Shown: positions 16,821 through 25,122, counted from the first letter of the stretch. The stretch: DNA of 64,000 nt from Lactobacillus sp. W8174 (GCF_016100975.1 NZ_JACFRN010000007.1:1-64000), one strand, 5' to 3'. Numbers and translations are program-made. The notes: generated by a model from the letters alone, not told the origin.

Positions 16821-16843
16821 TTTAATAGATATAGGAATTAAGA

Positions 16844-17128
16844 ATGATATGTAATTTTGCAGATAAAGAGACTGAGAAGATATATGATGGGAACTTTTCC
16901 AAAAAATTGCCAGAGTCAATACAACGAATAGCTTTACGCAAATTGATGATGATAGATGCAGCTAATAATTTAAATGATTTAAGAGTGCCACCTGCTAATC
17001 ATCTTGAACGCTTGAGTGGTAATAGAGCCGGACAGTATAGTATTAGAATTAATAAAGAATAGCGAATCTGCTTTTTTGTTAAGAAGCAAAGTATTTTTAC
17101 AAATGTAGAAATTGTTAATTATCACTAA
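16844..17128 (+). pseudogene. higB: HigB-type toxin with an in-frame amber codon
   Basis: RelE/HigB-like mRNA interferase. The frame from 16844 reads ADKETEKIYDGN ... IQRIALRKLMMIDAANNLNDLRVPP ... GQYSIRINKE, then TAG at 17060-17062. It continues in the same frame with RICFF ... NVEIVNYH to TAA at 17126-17128. Intact relatives have INxQWRICF there, so the TAG most simply replaces a Trp TGG. The full length (94 codons) fits the family. The break removes the C-terminal strand, so the toxin should be inactive unless the codon is read through. It is followed 16 bp later by its antitoxin gene. Confidence 0.85.
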
Positions 17129-17144
17129 TTAGGAGTTTAATAAA

Positions 17145-17438
17145 ATGACTAAAATTTCAGCACCCACAATTGGAGAAATATTAAAGGAAGAATTTATGAA
17201 ACCACTACAAATTTCAGCATATAAGCTAGCAAAATTAATAGGTGTGCCAACTTCAAGAATTCAAAATATATTGCACGACAGAATTGGAATAACAGTAGAT
17301 ACTTCTATTAGATTAGGAAGGATATTTGGAATGAGTGACAAATATTTTCTGAATTTGCAGGAAGATATAGATTTTCGTAATGCTAAGGCAAAAAAAGGTA
17401 AAGAGTACGATCAAATTAAAAAGTATCAATCTGCTTAA
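17145..17438 (+). CDS. higA: HigA-type antitoxin (XRE helix-turn-helix)
   Basis: 97 residues. The segment PTIGEILKEEFMKPLQISAYKLAKLIGVPTSRIQNILHDR is the standard HigA/VapI beginning, a helix-turn-helix that both neutralises HigB and represses the operon. AGGAG precedes the ATG. The toxin gene before it carries an amber codon, so this antitoxin may persist only as a regulator or as protection against related toxins. A terminator at 17510-17552 ends the unit. Confidence 0.92.
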   Translation: MTKISAPTIGEILKEEFMKPLQISAYKLAKLIGVPTSRIQNILHDRIGITVDTSIRLGRIFGMSDKYFLNLQEDIDFRNAKAKKGKEYDQIKKYQSA

Positions 17439-17509
17439 TCAAGAAAACGATTTTTAATATTTTTTCGTAAAAAGATTCATCAATACATATAGATATGCTT
17501 AAAAGTAAA

Positions 17510-17552
17510 AGATCATTCATGACTTGATTGAAGTTAATGAATGGTCTTTTTC
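17510..17552 (+). terminator. terminator of higBA
   Basis: An 11-bp stem (17510-17520 with 17537-17547, one G-T pair) followed by a T run. Confidence 0.85.
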
Positions 17553-17810
17553 TGGTTCCATAATTTATCCTGTTGATGACTTATCCTTGTGCTAAGCTGT
17601 TAACAGTTTAGACGAGATAACTGAAAGTAACAGGTGAAATTACAATGTCTTTCCATGTTATGCCAAAAGAAGGTTTTCTAGATTAAGATCACTTACATTA
17701 AAAAAATTAGTTGATTAAAAAGAAAGTTGGAGTGAGTTAGTGATGTTACTCCCAAATTTAGGACACATCCTCCATTTCTACTAAATTTCTTAAAAAAATT
17801 AGCATTGCTA
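17553..17810. other. intergenic stretch between higBA and the glycosylase pair
   Basis: No gene is recognisable. A 13-codon frame beginning near 17645 (MSFHVMPKEGF...) stops at once and may be debris of a lost gene. Confidence 0.5.
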
Positions 17811-17829
17811 CGAACGTATGTACTATAAT
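17811..17829 (+). promoter_or_regulatory. LexA/DinR-like SOS box overlapping a -10 element
   Basis: CGAACGTATGTACT (17811-17824) matches 12 of 14 positions of the Gram-positive LexA box CGAACRNRYGTTYC. A TATAAT (17824-17829) overlaps its end, about 43 bp before the start of a DNA-glycosylase-like gene. The -35 element is unclear. Confidence 0.55.
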
Positions 17830-17871
17830 TTGCTTATATAATTTTGTAACTTGATAGGATAGCTGGCATTT

Positions 17872-18582
17872 ATGCAACAAAAACAAACTTTTTCAGATAA
17901 AGTTTTTCAATTTGATCAGGAATTAGGTAATGTAAAAATTAATTTACCTGAACCATATAAAATAATTAATCCTTATAGTGGCAGAAATAAAAAACAAGTT
18001 TTACAAATGATCCAAATTTTCTATCACAAATATTTCAATGACAATAACAAGCGGCGCTTAATATTAGGCAGTTCACCTGCAAGAAGAGGTTCTGCAATAA
18101 CAGGAGTTCCTTTTGAAGATGCTTCCAATCTCCAAAAAGAAACAGGAATCTCAATAGCAAATTTTCATGTTAATAATGCAGCTTCTAATTTTTTAAATGA
18201 AGTCATAGATAAATACGGTGGAAGGCTCAAGTTTTATCATGATTTTTATCTCAATTTTGTTTGTCCCTTGGGTATTTGCAAGACCAATTCCAAGGGTAAC
18301 CAAGTAAATTGCAATTATTATGAAAACAAGAGAGTTGAAGAAATGCTAACTTCTTTTATAATTTCTGCGCTTAAAGCGCAAATTAACTTCGGAATTGATA
18401 CTTCTATTTGTTACTGCATAGGCAGTAGTCAAAATTATCAAGAACTGAGCAAAATTAATAAAAAGTGGCGCTTTTTTCAAAAAATAGTTACACTTGAGCA
18501 TCCGCGTTTTATTACACAATATCATCCTGAAGAAAAAGAGAAATATTTGCATAAATACTTGGGTGCTTTGATGTGTAAATAA
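17872..18582 (+). CDS. uracil-DNA glycosylase-like protein (SMUG2/DUF4918 type)
   Basis: 236 residues, cytoplasmic. LGSSPARRGSAITGVPFED (about 66-84) resembles the motif-1 loop of the uracil-DNA glycosylase superfamily, with the RxGxxxTGVPF form of SMUG-like proteins. LEHPRFITQYHPEEKEKYLHKYLG (about 204-227) corresponds to the motif-2 HP loop. The middle holds several Cys residues (CPLGIC and CNYY). The likely role is removal of uracil or related damaged bases from DNA. The upstream LexA-like box suggests SOS induction. The next gene lies 38 bp downstream in the same direction and is probably cotranscribed. Family call fairly sure, substrate not. Confidence 0.75.
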   Translation: MQQKQTFSDKVFQFDQELGNVKINLPEPYKIINPYSGRNKKQVLQMIQIFYHKYFNDNNKRRLILGSSPARRGSAITGVPFEDASNLQKETGISIANFHVNNAASNFLNEVIDKYGGRLKFYHDFYLNFVCPLGICKTNSKGNQVNCNYYENKRVEEMLTSFIISALKAQINFGIDTSICYCIGSSQNYQELSKINKKWRFFQKIVTLEHPRFITQYHPEEKEKYLHKYLGALMCK

Positions 18583-18620
18583 TAAGTGTTAGTTTAAAAA
18601 ATAAGTGAGGTCAGCAATTT

Positions 18621-19373
18621 ATGTCAGATGTAATTCTTAAAAAAGCAAGAAAAATTTATCAAATGTACCAAAATGGCGATTTAGGTGATACTACTTTACC
18701 TGAAGATAGCAACCCCAACTTAGATCCAAGTTCCAATGAAAATGCGCTTTATTTCACGCTGCCAATGGCCTTAAACTATCAGAGAAATTCCTATACTTTG
18801 TGGGAAAGTGCCTTGAAGACGTATGAAGATCCCGAAATTAGTTTCGTTTTTCTACCGGCAAAAGTTATTACTGCTGGGTATGATCCAGTACAAAAAGCTT
18901 TGACTAAGTATCGGCTTGCTTTGCAAAAGAACAAGCAAACAGATATTTGGCTTAAATTATGTCAGACGTTTACAGAGCTTTCTGATGGTAGTGTTATTAA
19001 ATTCGCTAACAACTTGGATAATGATGTGAATAAAATAAGGCATTTCATGCAGAAAGATGCCAAGAAAAAGTTTCCATACTTGTCTGGCAATAAGCTTTGC
19101 AATTACTGGCTGTATGTTCTCAGTAAATACACTGCAATTCCCTTAAAAAACACTAATAATATTTATATTGCTGCAGACAGGCATGTAATCAGAGCAAGTT
19201 ACAAATTAGGCTTGATAACTAAAGAACAAATGGAAAGCACTAAGGTGCAAGCCTATGTGATTAGTGCTTGGAAAAAAGAACTGCAGGGCACTGAATTTCT
19301 GCCAACCGACTTGCAAAATCCATTGTGGTTGTGGAGCCGGAATGATTTTAAAGATTTGTATTCTTTCAATTGA
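18621..19373 (+). CDS. uncharacterised soluble protein paired with the SMUG2-like glycosylase
   Basis: 250 residues, no signal or membrane segment. The C-terminal half has FPYLSGNKLCNYWLYVLSKYTAIPL followed by IYIAADRHVIRASYKLGLI. This faintly recalls the helix-hairpin-helix plus Asp-x-H-V layout of HhH-type DNA glycosylases, but I would not assign that family on this alone. The last third is Trp/Leu-rich (LWLWSRNDF). GAGG precedes the start. Because it follows a base-excision-like gene behind a possible LexA box, a role in DNA repair is a reasonable inference. Confidence 0.65.
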   Translation: MSDVILKKARKIYQMYQNGDLGDTTLPEDSNPNLDPSSNENALYFTLPMALNYQRNSYTLWESALKTYEDPEISFVFLPAKVITAGYDPVQKALTKYRLALQKNKQTDIWLKLCQTFTELSDGSVIKFANNLDNDVNKIRHFMQKDAKKKFPYLSGNKLCNYWLYVLSKYTAIPLKNTNNIYIAADRHVIRASYKLGLITKEQMESTKVQAYVISAWKKELQGTEFLPTDLQNPLWLWSRNDFKDLYSFN

Positions 19374-19490
19374 GAGTGAAACTAGGTACGAAATAATTGG
19401 CTTTATGTCTTTTCTTATTGAAAATAAATGCATAAAAGATATAAAATTAGTTATGGTTAAAGAAATAGTTTTTTATGAAGGAAAGAAAAA

Positions 19491-20231
19491 ATGAAAGTTA
19501 ATCATAATATCAAAAAATTCACCAGTAAGTTGCTAGTTAGTTCTGCAATTGCAGGCATTTTGGGTGGAGTTGCTATTAATGTGATTCCTGAGAAGACAGA
19601 TCTTGTCCAAAATGTTCAAGCCAAAAAGAAGAAACGCGCAAAATCAAAGAAGAAGGTTAAGAAGTCGGTAACTAGCCATAAAACTGCTAATGTTAATAAA
19701 AAGATTAATATTAGTAAATACTCTCAAGACAATGATTGTATCTTGAAGTTCGATCCTAGCACTAAAACATTGCATATTAAAGAAGGAGAAAATAGCGATG
19801 TACTAGGGAGTACCTCAATTTATGATACGGTTTATAATGCGGGTAAACATATTTCTAAAAGAAATATATTTAAACCAACTGATATTGAACATATAAGTAT
19901 TGATAGCGATATAGCATTATCAGATTATTCTTCATATTTATTTGCCAGATTGTATAATTTACAGGACATTACTGGTCTTGATAAGGTAGACACAGGAACT
20001 GTTAGAGATATCAGTTATATGTTTTTCAAAGATAAAAAATTGACCCGGCTTGACCTAAGTAGCTGGGATGTGAGTTCAGTATACTCCTCAAATAATATGT
20101 TTTCTGGAGATACATCTTTGAATGAAATTAATCTGACAGGCTGGGGAGATAATATATCTGACAATGCATTTGATGGCCTGGATACCACAAAAGTAAAAAT
20201 TATTGGTTTTGATGATGAAGATGACGATTAA
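19491..20231 (+). CDS. secreted BspA-like (DUF285) surface protein
   Basis: 246 residues. The signal peptide (about 1-44) ends VQAKK and is followed by a Lys-rich linker. The body contains DUF285/BspA-type repeats, with consensus pieces GTVRDISYMFFKDKKLTRLDLSSWDVSSV and SLNEINLTGWGD, ending in an acidic tail (DDEDDD). Such leucine-rich-like repeats occur in surface proteins of lactobacilli and mycoplasmas and often bind host proteins. It is shorter than usual, with about three repeats, and has no LPxTG anchor. AGGAAAG precedes the start. Confidence 0.82.
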   Translation: MKVNHNIKKFTSKLLVSSAIAGILGGVAINVIPEKTDLVQNVQAKKKKRAKSKKKVKKSVTSHKTANVNKKINISKYSQDNDCILKFDPSTKTLHIKEGENSDVLGSTSIYDTVYNAGKHISKRNIFKPTDIEHISIDSDIALSDYSSYLFARLYNLQDITGLDKVDTGTVRDISYMFFKDKKLTRLDLSSWDVSSVYSSNNMFSGDTSLNEINLTGWGDNISDNAFDGLDTTKVKIIGFDDEDDD

Positions 20232-20277
20232 ATCACAGATAAAGTTGATATAATAATATAAAATCTTTTTAAACAAA

Positions 20278-20326
20278 AACCTTTCAAAACAATTTTTAAC
20301 GAATTTGTATTTGAAAGGTTTTATTT
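20278..20326. terminator. terminator between the BspA-like gene and the MerR gene
   Basis: An 11-bp perfect stem (20278-20288 with 20310-20320) with T-rich flank on the plus side. It serves the BspA-like gene and possibly the convergent merR-type gene. Confidence 0.85.
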
Positions 20327-20356
20327 TGCAATTAAGTTTATATAGATTAAAGACAC

Positions 20357-21121
20357 TCAGGCATAGTAGTCAATGATTGCTTTCAATATTTTTGCAGCGT
20401 CAGGGTTGCCCGTGCCTTCTTCATAATATTTGCTAAAACGTAGGTCACACACATACATTTGGGCGAGATTCTTGTGGGCCTCTGCCGAATATTGGCCTTT
20501 AGGCCAAATTGTCAGTAAATATTCTTTATGTAGGTCAAAAAGATGTTTGCCAGCAGCTTGTTTGATATCAGCAGTCTTATTAAAGTTCTTTAATTCAGTC
20601 AAAATTTCAGCGGACAATTTTTTGAAATGTGCTAATTCATCTGCAGATAAAGAACTCAACTTTTCATTACTAAGATCTATTTGAGCGTCACCATATTTTT
20701 TCCTAATTTCCCTACCGTATTGTTTTTCATTTTTGCTAATCATTTCTTTTTTTAATGTGGCAAATTTTTCCGTGTCGGTCATTTGTGTTTCTCCCTTCAT
20801 TGTTGCAAGTGTCTTGTCTAAATTCCTAATCAAATCATCTAGATATTGCTCTTGCGCAACTAGTTTGCTCCGCTGACTTCGTAAAACTTGATATTGAGTT
20901 TCCGTTGAAGTCTGCATTACCTGTTTTATTTGTTCCAGTGGCAAGTCAAATAGCTTTAAAAATAGAATTTTTTGCAATTGATCAACTTCGCTTTCCTCAT
21001 AATAGCGATAATTATTTTCGGGATTCCTGCGCGCTTTTAAAAGTCCCTGTTTATCGTAATAGCGTAAAGTTCGTGTTGAAATGCCAGCTAGTTTTGCTAG
21101 TTCATTGATAGAATACGACAT
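20357..21121 (-). CDS. MerR-family regulator with TipAS-type effector domain
   Basis: 254 residues. The N-terminal winged helix starts SYSINELAKLAGISTRTLRYYDKQGLL, followed by a coiled-coil dimerisation helix (about 75-115). The C-terminal half, about 120-254, matches the TipAS antibiotic-recognition domain seen in multidrug-sensing activators. The start is the ATG at 21121, with GAGGAG seven bases upstream. A longer frame would run back over the promoter. Its own promoter is of MerR type (19-bp spacer with a palindrome), so autoregulation is likely. No obvious target such as an exporter lies next to it. Confidence 0.87.
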   Translation of the reverse strand: MSYSINELAKLAGISTRTLRYYDKQGLLKARRNPENNYRYYEESEVDQLQKILFLKLFDLPLEQIKQVMQTSTETQYQVLRSQRSKLVAQEQYLDDLIRNLDKTLATMKGETQMTDTEKFATLKKEMISKNEKQYGREIRKKYGDAQIDLSNEKLSSLSADELAHFKKLSAEILTELKNFNKTADIKQAAGKHLFDLHKEYLLTIWPKGQYSAEAHKNLAQMYVCDLRFSKYYEEGTGNPDAAKILKAIIDYYA

Positions 21122-21149
21122 GTTTAAAATCTCCTCACTTGCAAAATTT

Positions 21150-21180
21150 AGTATATTGGTTGACGTAGCGTCAAGGTCAA
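21150..21180 (-). promoter_or_regulatory. MerR-type promoter/operator
   Basis: On the minus strand, TTGACC (21180-21175) and TATACT (21155-21150) are separated by 19 bp instead of 17. The spacer contains the perfect palindrome TTGACG-CTA-CGTCAA (21160-21174). This is the usual arrangement for a promoter untwisted by a MerR activator. Confidence 0.8.
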
Positions 21181-21211
21181 GCACGGAAAATGATTTTTGA
21201 GAATAAAAAAG

Positions 21212-21243
21212 CCAGTAACTCAATCAAGATTACTGGTTTTTGA
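21212..21243 (-). terminator. terminator of the D-hydroxyacid dehydrogenase gene
   Basis: CCAGTAA (21212-21218) pairs with TTACTGG (21230-21236). A and T runs flank both sides, so it can work in either direction. Confidence 0.8.
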
Positions 21244-21252
21244 TTATGATAT

Positions 21253-22215
21253 TTAATTTACAACGTTTAATTTTTCACCTTTTAGAAATGCCTGCAGATT
21301 TTCAACGACAATACCCAGCAAACGATTGCGGGTTTCGCGTGGTGCCCAGGCAATATGAGGGGTAATGTAGCAGTTCTTAGCAGAAAGAAGTGGACTGTCA
21401 GCAGGAATTGGTTCTTTTTGTGCAACATCAATTCCGGCTGCAGCAATCTTTCCTTCATTTAAAGCATCGGCGACCTCTTTTTCATTAATTAAACCGCCCC
21501 GAGCAGTATTAATTAAAATGACGCCATCTTTCATTTGACTAATTGCTCCTTGATTTATCATTTCAGTTGTTGCCGGTGTTTGTGGTACGTGTAAACTGAC
21601 GATATCTGCTTTTTGATAAAGTTGATCAAGTTCAACCTGCTTAACGTAATCAGGTAAATCTGATTTCGGACGATGGTTCCAAAAAATTACATTCATAGAA
21701 AAGGCATGACCAATTTCTGCCACTTTTTTTGCTATATGACCGAAACCAATAAGTCCTAAAGTTTTACCGTTTAGTTCCATTAACGGTTTTGCCCAAAAAG
21801 TAAAATCAGGATTGCTGCTCCAGCGACCTTCATGGACTAATTTGTTATGTAAACCGACTTGACTGGTAATTTCAAGTAGCAATGCAAAAGTAAATTGGGC
21901 AACGGCATCAGTACCATAAGTAGGGATGTTAGTAACAGGTATGCCAGCTTCACGAGCTGCAGTCGTATCGACAATATTGTAACCGGTAGCAGTCACGCCA
22001 ATGTATTTAACGTTGGGAGCGGCCTCAAGCACATGTTTGTCAAGTGGCGTTTTGTTAGTCAAAACAATTTCAGCATCCCCAATCCGCTTTAAAATTTCAT
22101 CATCGTCGTCCACTGGGGTACGATCGTAAAAGGTGCATTCACCTAGTTTTTCAAGAGGTGACCAATCTAGGTCTCCTGGATTTAAGGCATAACTATCTAA
22201 ATTAACGATTTTCAT
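21253..22215 (-). CDS. D-2-hydroxyacid dehydrogenase (glycerate/hydroxypyruvate-type)
   Basis: NAD(P)-dependent dehydrogenase of 320 residues interconverting 2-keto acids and D-2-hydroxy acids. It has the nucleotide-binding LGLIGFGHIAKKVAEIG, the catalytic Arg in NTARGGLINE, the Glu in DVAQKEP and the His in TPHIAW. It resembles glycerate dehydrogenase or hydroxypyruvate reductase more than classic D-lactate dehydrogenase. The substrate remains open. It is a single-gene unit with a terminator before the MerR gene's promoter region. Confidence 0.88.
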   Translation of the reverse strand: MKIVNLDSYALNPGDLDWSPLEKLGECTFYDRTPVDDDDEILKRIGDAEIVLTNKTPLDKHVLEAAPNVKYIGVTATGYNIVDTTAAREAGIPVTNIPTYGTDAVAQFTFALLLEITSQVGLHNKLVHEGRWSSNPDFTFWAKPLMELNGKTLGLIGFGHIAKKVAEIGHAFSMNVIFWNHRPKSDLPDYVKQVELDQLYQKADIVSLHVPQTPATTEMINQGAISQMKDGVILINTARGGLINEKEVADALNEGKIAAAGIDVAQKEPIPADSPLLSAKNCYITPHIAWAPRETRNRLLGIVVENLQAFLKGEKLNVVN

Positions 22216-22524
22216 AATTCAACCTCACATATAATATATCTATACCTTATAGTTTACTACATATTGCCGGCGTAACTATATATTATAAGATTGCAGTAAG
22301 ATGGTGATTAAAAGAGCATTTGACAGTGTTCATAAATAATTTTAAAATTACTCTGTATTATGCATTTTAGTAATATCTTACAATTACTAGCAATGAGCAA
22401 ATTAAATAGTGGTAGTATGTTATTTCTTCATAGATTTTATGCTATGCAATAGTCCATAAATAGTGGTATAAAATTAAAGTAGTAAATAAATATCTAAAAT
22501 AGTGGAATTAAGAAGGAGTTATCA
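22216..22524. other. divergent intergenic region
   Basis: 309 bp between the dehydrogenase gene and the zinc-ribbon gene, AT-rich. It presumably holds both promoters, but I can point to no convincing -35/-10 pair or repeat. Confidence 0.5.
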
Positions 22525-23376
22525 ATGAAAAAATGTCCACAATGTGGCGCCATAATGGGAAAAGACGTCAATTTTTGTACGTCTTGCGGTTATGATTTGC
22601 GCAATGTTAGTGTACAAAAAGTAGAAGAGGCACCTACTAATCTAGTTGAAAACACTGCCCAAGTAAAGTCAAAACAAACTGAATCTCAGCCTGCAGCTGC
22701 AAGTGAGTCAATTAATTACGGAGATCAATTTCAAAATTACTGGCAATGGTGTGTTGATTCCTGGCGCAATCCAGGCACCAGTAGTCCTAATGTAGCAAGC
22801 TGGTATGGTTGGTTGACCATTTTGATTGAAGATGCTTTTGTTGTATTGGGTCTATATTATTGTGCCAATACTATAGTAAGTACCCTCATTAACTGGGCCA
22901 ATCGCATGGGAGCCAACATTAATGGCTGGGAGAATTTTCATGTTCCCTTTAACGTTATGCTGGAAATATTTGTGGTGCTGGTGATATTTGAAGCAATAGT
23001 CATTGGCGGCTTTTATGCTGGTTATCGGTATGTCTATGACAGAAACCTGAGCTTTTTTGAGTTTATCAATCGTGGTGCCCATGCCTGCAACTTCAATCTG
23101 CTTATTTCTGCTGCATTCTTTTTACTAATGCTTTTAGGGCTAAATAGTATTAAATTTGTGATAGCCGTATTTATTATAATGCTAGCTTTATTCTTTGCTA
23201 GCCAGCATATTATATTATTTGGCGATCAGGGAGCAGTGCATGATAAAATTTTGGGCTTCTTAATTGCTTTTGCCATTATCTTTGTGTGTCTGATGATTTT
23301 AGATTCAATTATTTATAGTTCCATGGTCCATTCAATCATCAATCAAATTATGTCAATGCAAAATGGTTCAATGTAG
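22525..23376 (+). CDS. zinc-ribbon membrane protein
   Basis: 283 residues. It starts with a four-cysteine zinc ribbon (CPQCG ... CTSCGYDL, residues 4-25), then a hydrophilic linker. Four or so hydrophobic segments follow (about 95-280), consistent with a polytopic membrane protein. Zinc-ribbon plus membrane proteins are frequent in lactobacilli and of mostly unknown function. AAGGAG precedes the ATG. The next gene begins about 15 bp later and has the same kind of ribbon, so the two are almost certainly cotranscribed and may form one complex. Confidence 0.8.
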   Translation: MKKCPQCGAIMGKDVNFCTSCGYDLRNVSVQKVEEAPTNLVENTAQVKSKQTESQPAAASESINYGDQFQNYWQWCVDSWRNPGTSSPNVASWYGWLTILIEDAFVVLGLYYCANTIVSTLINWANRMGANINGWENFHVPFNVMLEIFVVLVIFEAIVIGGFYAGYRYVYDRNLSFFEFINRGAHACNFNLLISAAFFLLMLLGLNSIKFVIAVFIIMLALFFASQHIILFGDQGAVHDKILGFLIAFAIIFVCLMILDSIIYSSMVHSIINQIMSMQNGSM

Positions 23377-23390
23377 ATAGAGTGAAGGAA

Positions 23391-24791
23391 ATGAATGATA
23401 AAAAATTTTGTCCTAATTGTGGTAAAGAGGTAAAGCCGAATGCGGAATTTTGCCCTAACTGTGGTCAAAAATTACCTCAGACCCTGCATAGTAGAAAAGA
23501 ATATCGCAGTCAGCAGAAAAATACTGCCGCGCAGCCAGTTGTCAATCAGACACAAGCCACGGCGAGCTCAGTCCATCATCCCATGAAAAAAAGAAATAAG
23601 GTCTTGCTAATCTGCTTGGGAGTTTTGATTGTTGCATTTGCGGCATTCTATGCTTGGGGTTCTAATCATTATCAAAGAAATAATCAAATTAATCAGATTG
23701 CAGCCAGTTTGAAAAATCCTCATTCTGATTTAGCTCAATTCGTAGTTTCTGAAAATCCTAATGCCCGTGTGACAACGGCAGCTCTAAAGCCAACTCAGGA
23801 ATATTATGCGGAACACTACGTTGAAGCAGATAAAATGGCTGATGCTTTTAAATACGGTAATGAATATGAAAATGTCAGCTTGGTCCAAAGCGGTCGTTAT
23901 TTACTTTTATTTCCCAAATATTGTTTGCAATTAAAGACTTATACACCGCAGATTAGAACGAATCACGCCAATTCTACTATTTATGTCAACAATAAAAAAT
24001 TTGGTGGCGTTGACGGCAGTGGGGAGGACTATTATAAAAAAATTGCTCCTTTATTTCCGGGTAAATACCACATTGAAGTAAAATCCATTGCGTCTGGTCA
24101 CCAGTTATCGGCCGATAAAAGTACCACTATTTTTTCTAATAAAGAAATTAACATGAATATTAAAACTGTTAATTTCATGATTAAAAGTATCCCTTCTGCC
24201 ACGATTTACATTAATGATAAAAAAGTAGGCAATCTTGATAAAAGGGGCACGAAAGTGTTTAAAGATTACCCTGTAACTGATGATATGAAGATCTATGTGG
24301 TTACTAAAGTTGATGGTAAATCTATCAAATCAGAGTCTGTTAATTATGACGATATGGGCTTTGAAGATGACGATGATAGCAACAGTAATGTCATTAAACC
24401 CGAATGGCCTGGCTTAATTAGTAAAGATGATGCTGAGGAGCTTTTAGAAAATGATTTTACTTCCCCAGATGAAGATGACTTTGTTGGTGGTGCTGAAAAT
24501 AAAGGCTATCAGGAACTACATTCTCAAAATTCCGGTTTTGATAAGGATGACGATATCAATGAATATAATATGGAATGTTCTGTAGTTTCGATTACTCCAG
24601 CGCCAAATAATTGTAGCAGCGTAACTTACAAGATTACTTACACTTTTGAACACGATGATTTTGAACATAAGCAAGTGATGCTATACACTGGCGGACTTTT
24701 CAAACAAACTGGCGACAGCGATGACAGCAGTCAAAAGATTAAGTCAATTGGCAACGGCAAAATAATTAGTGATAAAAAATACGATAATTAA
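23391..24791 (+). CDS. zinc-ribbon single-pass membrane protein (TcaA/YvbJ-like)
   Basis: About 466 residues. A zinc ribbon (CPNCGK ... CPNCGQ) lies at the N-terminus, a basic linker follows, and one transmembrane helix (VLLICLGVLIVAFAAFYAW) lies near residue 75. A large extracytoplasmic part contains beta-domains with PSATIYINDKKVGNL and SNSTIYVNNKKFGG-like repeats, as in TcaA/YvbJ proteins linked to cell-envelope stress in Firmicutes. The tail is very acidic. The start is either ATG 23391 or GTG 23382; the ribosome site is poorly spaced for both. A good terminator follows. Confidence 0.78.
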   Translation: MNDKKFCPNCGKEVKPNAEFCPNCGQKLPQTLHSRKEYRSQQKNTAAQPVVNQTQATASSVHHPMKKRNKVLLICLGVLIVAFAAFYAWGSNHYQRNNQINQIAASLKNPHSDLAQFVVSENPNARVTTAALKPTQEYYAEHYVEADKMADAFKYGNEYENVSLVQSGRYLLLFPKYCLQLKTYTPQIRTNHANSTIYVNNKKFGGVDGSGEDYYKKIAPLFPGKYHIEVKSIASGHQLSADKSTTIFSNKEINMNIKTVNFMIKSIPSATIYINDKKVGNLDKRGTKVFKDYPVTDDMKIYVVTKVDGKSIKSESVNYDDMGFEDDDDSNSNVIKPEWPGLISKDDAEELLENDFTSPDEDDFVGGAENKGYQELHSQNSGFDKDDDINEYNMECSVVSITPAPNNCSSVTYKITYTFEHDDFEHKQVMLYTGGLFKQTGDSDDSSQKIKSIGNGKIISDKKYDN

Positions 24792-24822
24792 TATTGTTTT
24801 TAAAAGTGAATTTTTTGATAGC

Positions 24823-24857
24823 ACCTCCAAATTTGAAAAAATTTGGAGGTTTTTTTA
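24823..24857 (+). terminator. terminator of the zinc-ribbon operon
   Basis: ACCTCCAAAT pairs with ATTTGGAGGT (24823-24832 with 24841-24850), followed by T7. Confidence 0.93.
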
Positions 24858-25073
24858 TGGCTTAAAACGCAAACTACACAAGTTACCAGAAGGAGTGTGG
24901 TCACGTATGATTCATATAGACTTATTAATTATCTGCGATAAAGTTACTGAATCATATTCAATCTGTACAAAATTGCAATGATTCTAAATATAGTGGGTGT
25001 TTCAGAAATAATTTAAGTATTTGACGGCATTTTTAAAGCAAGCGGGGGTATTTAGTTTAATATTTTCAATTTC
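24858..25073. other. intergenic stretch with possible gene debris
   Basis: No firm gene. A 24-codon frame (24907-24981) has a GAAGGAG upstream but its product is not recognisable. Confidence 0.5.
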
Positions 25074-25122
25074 AAGACTGATAAACCAGCGTTTTCTTAC
25101 GACTTTTAGCAGTCTTTTTTAT
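25074..25122 (+). repeat. hairpin with CAGCGTTTTC-type loop, copy 3
   Basis: Stem AAGACTG/CAGTCTT (25074-25080 with 25110-25116) followed by T6. The loop TGATAAACCAGCGTTTTCT is nearly the same as in the hairpin behind tRNA-Thr (7706-7722). Confidence 0.65.

Noticed and set aside
19264..19494. 76-codon plus frame over the end of the 18621 gene
   Set aside because: Overlaps a better supported gene in another frame and has no ribosome site.
24769..24981. 70-codon frame after the zinc-ribbon operon
   Set aside because: It runs through the terminator hairpin. The LPEGVWSRMIHID piece hinted at transposase debris, but I cannot support it.
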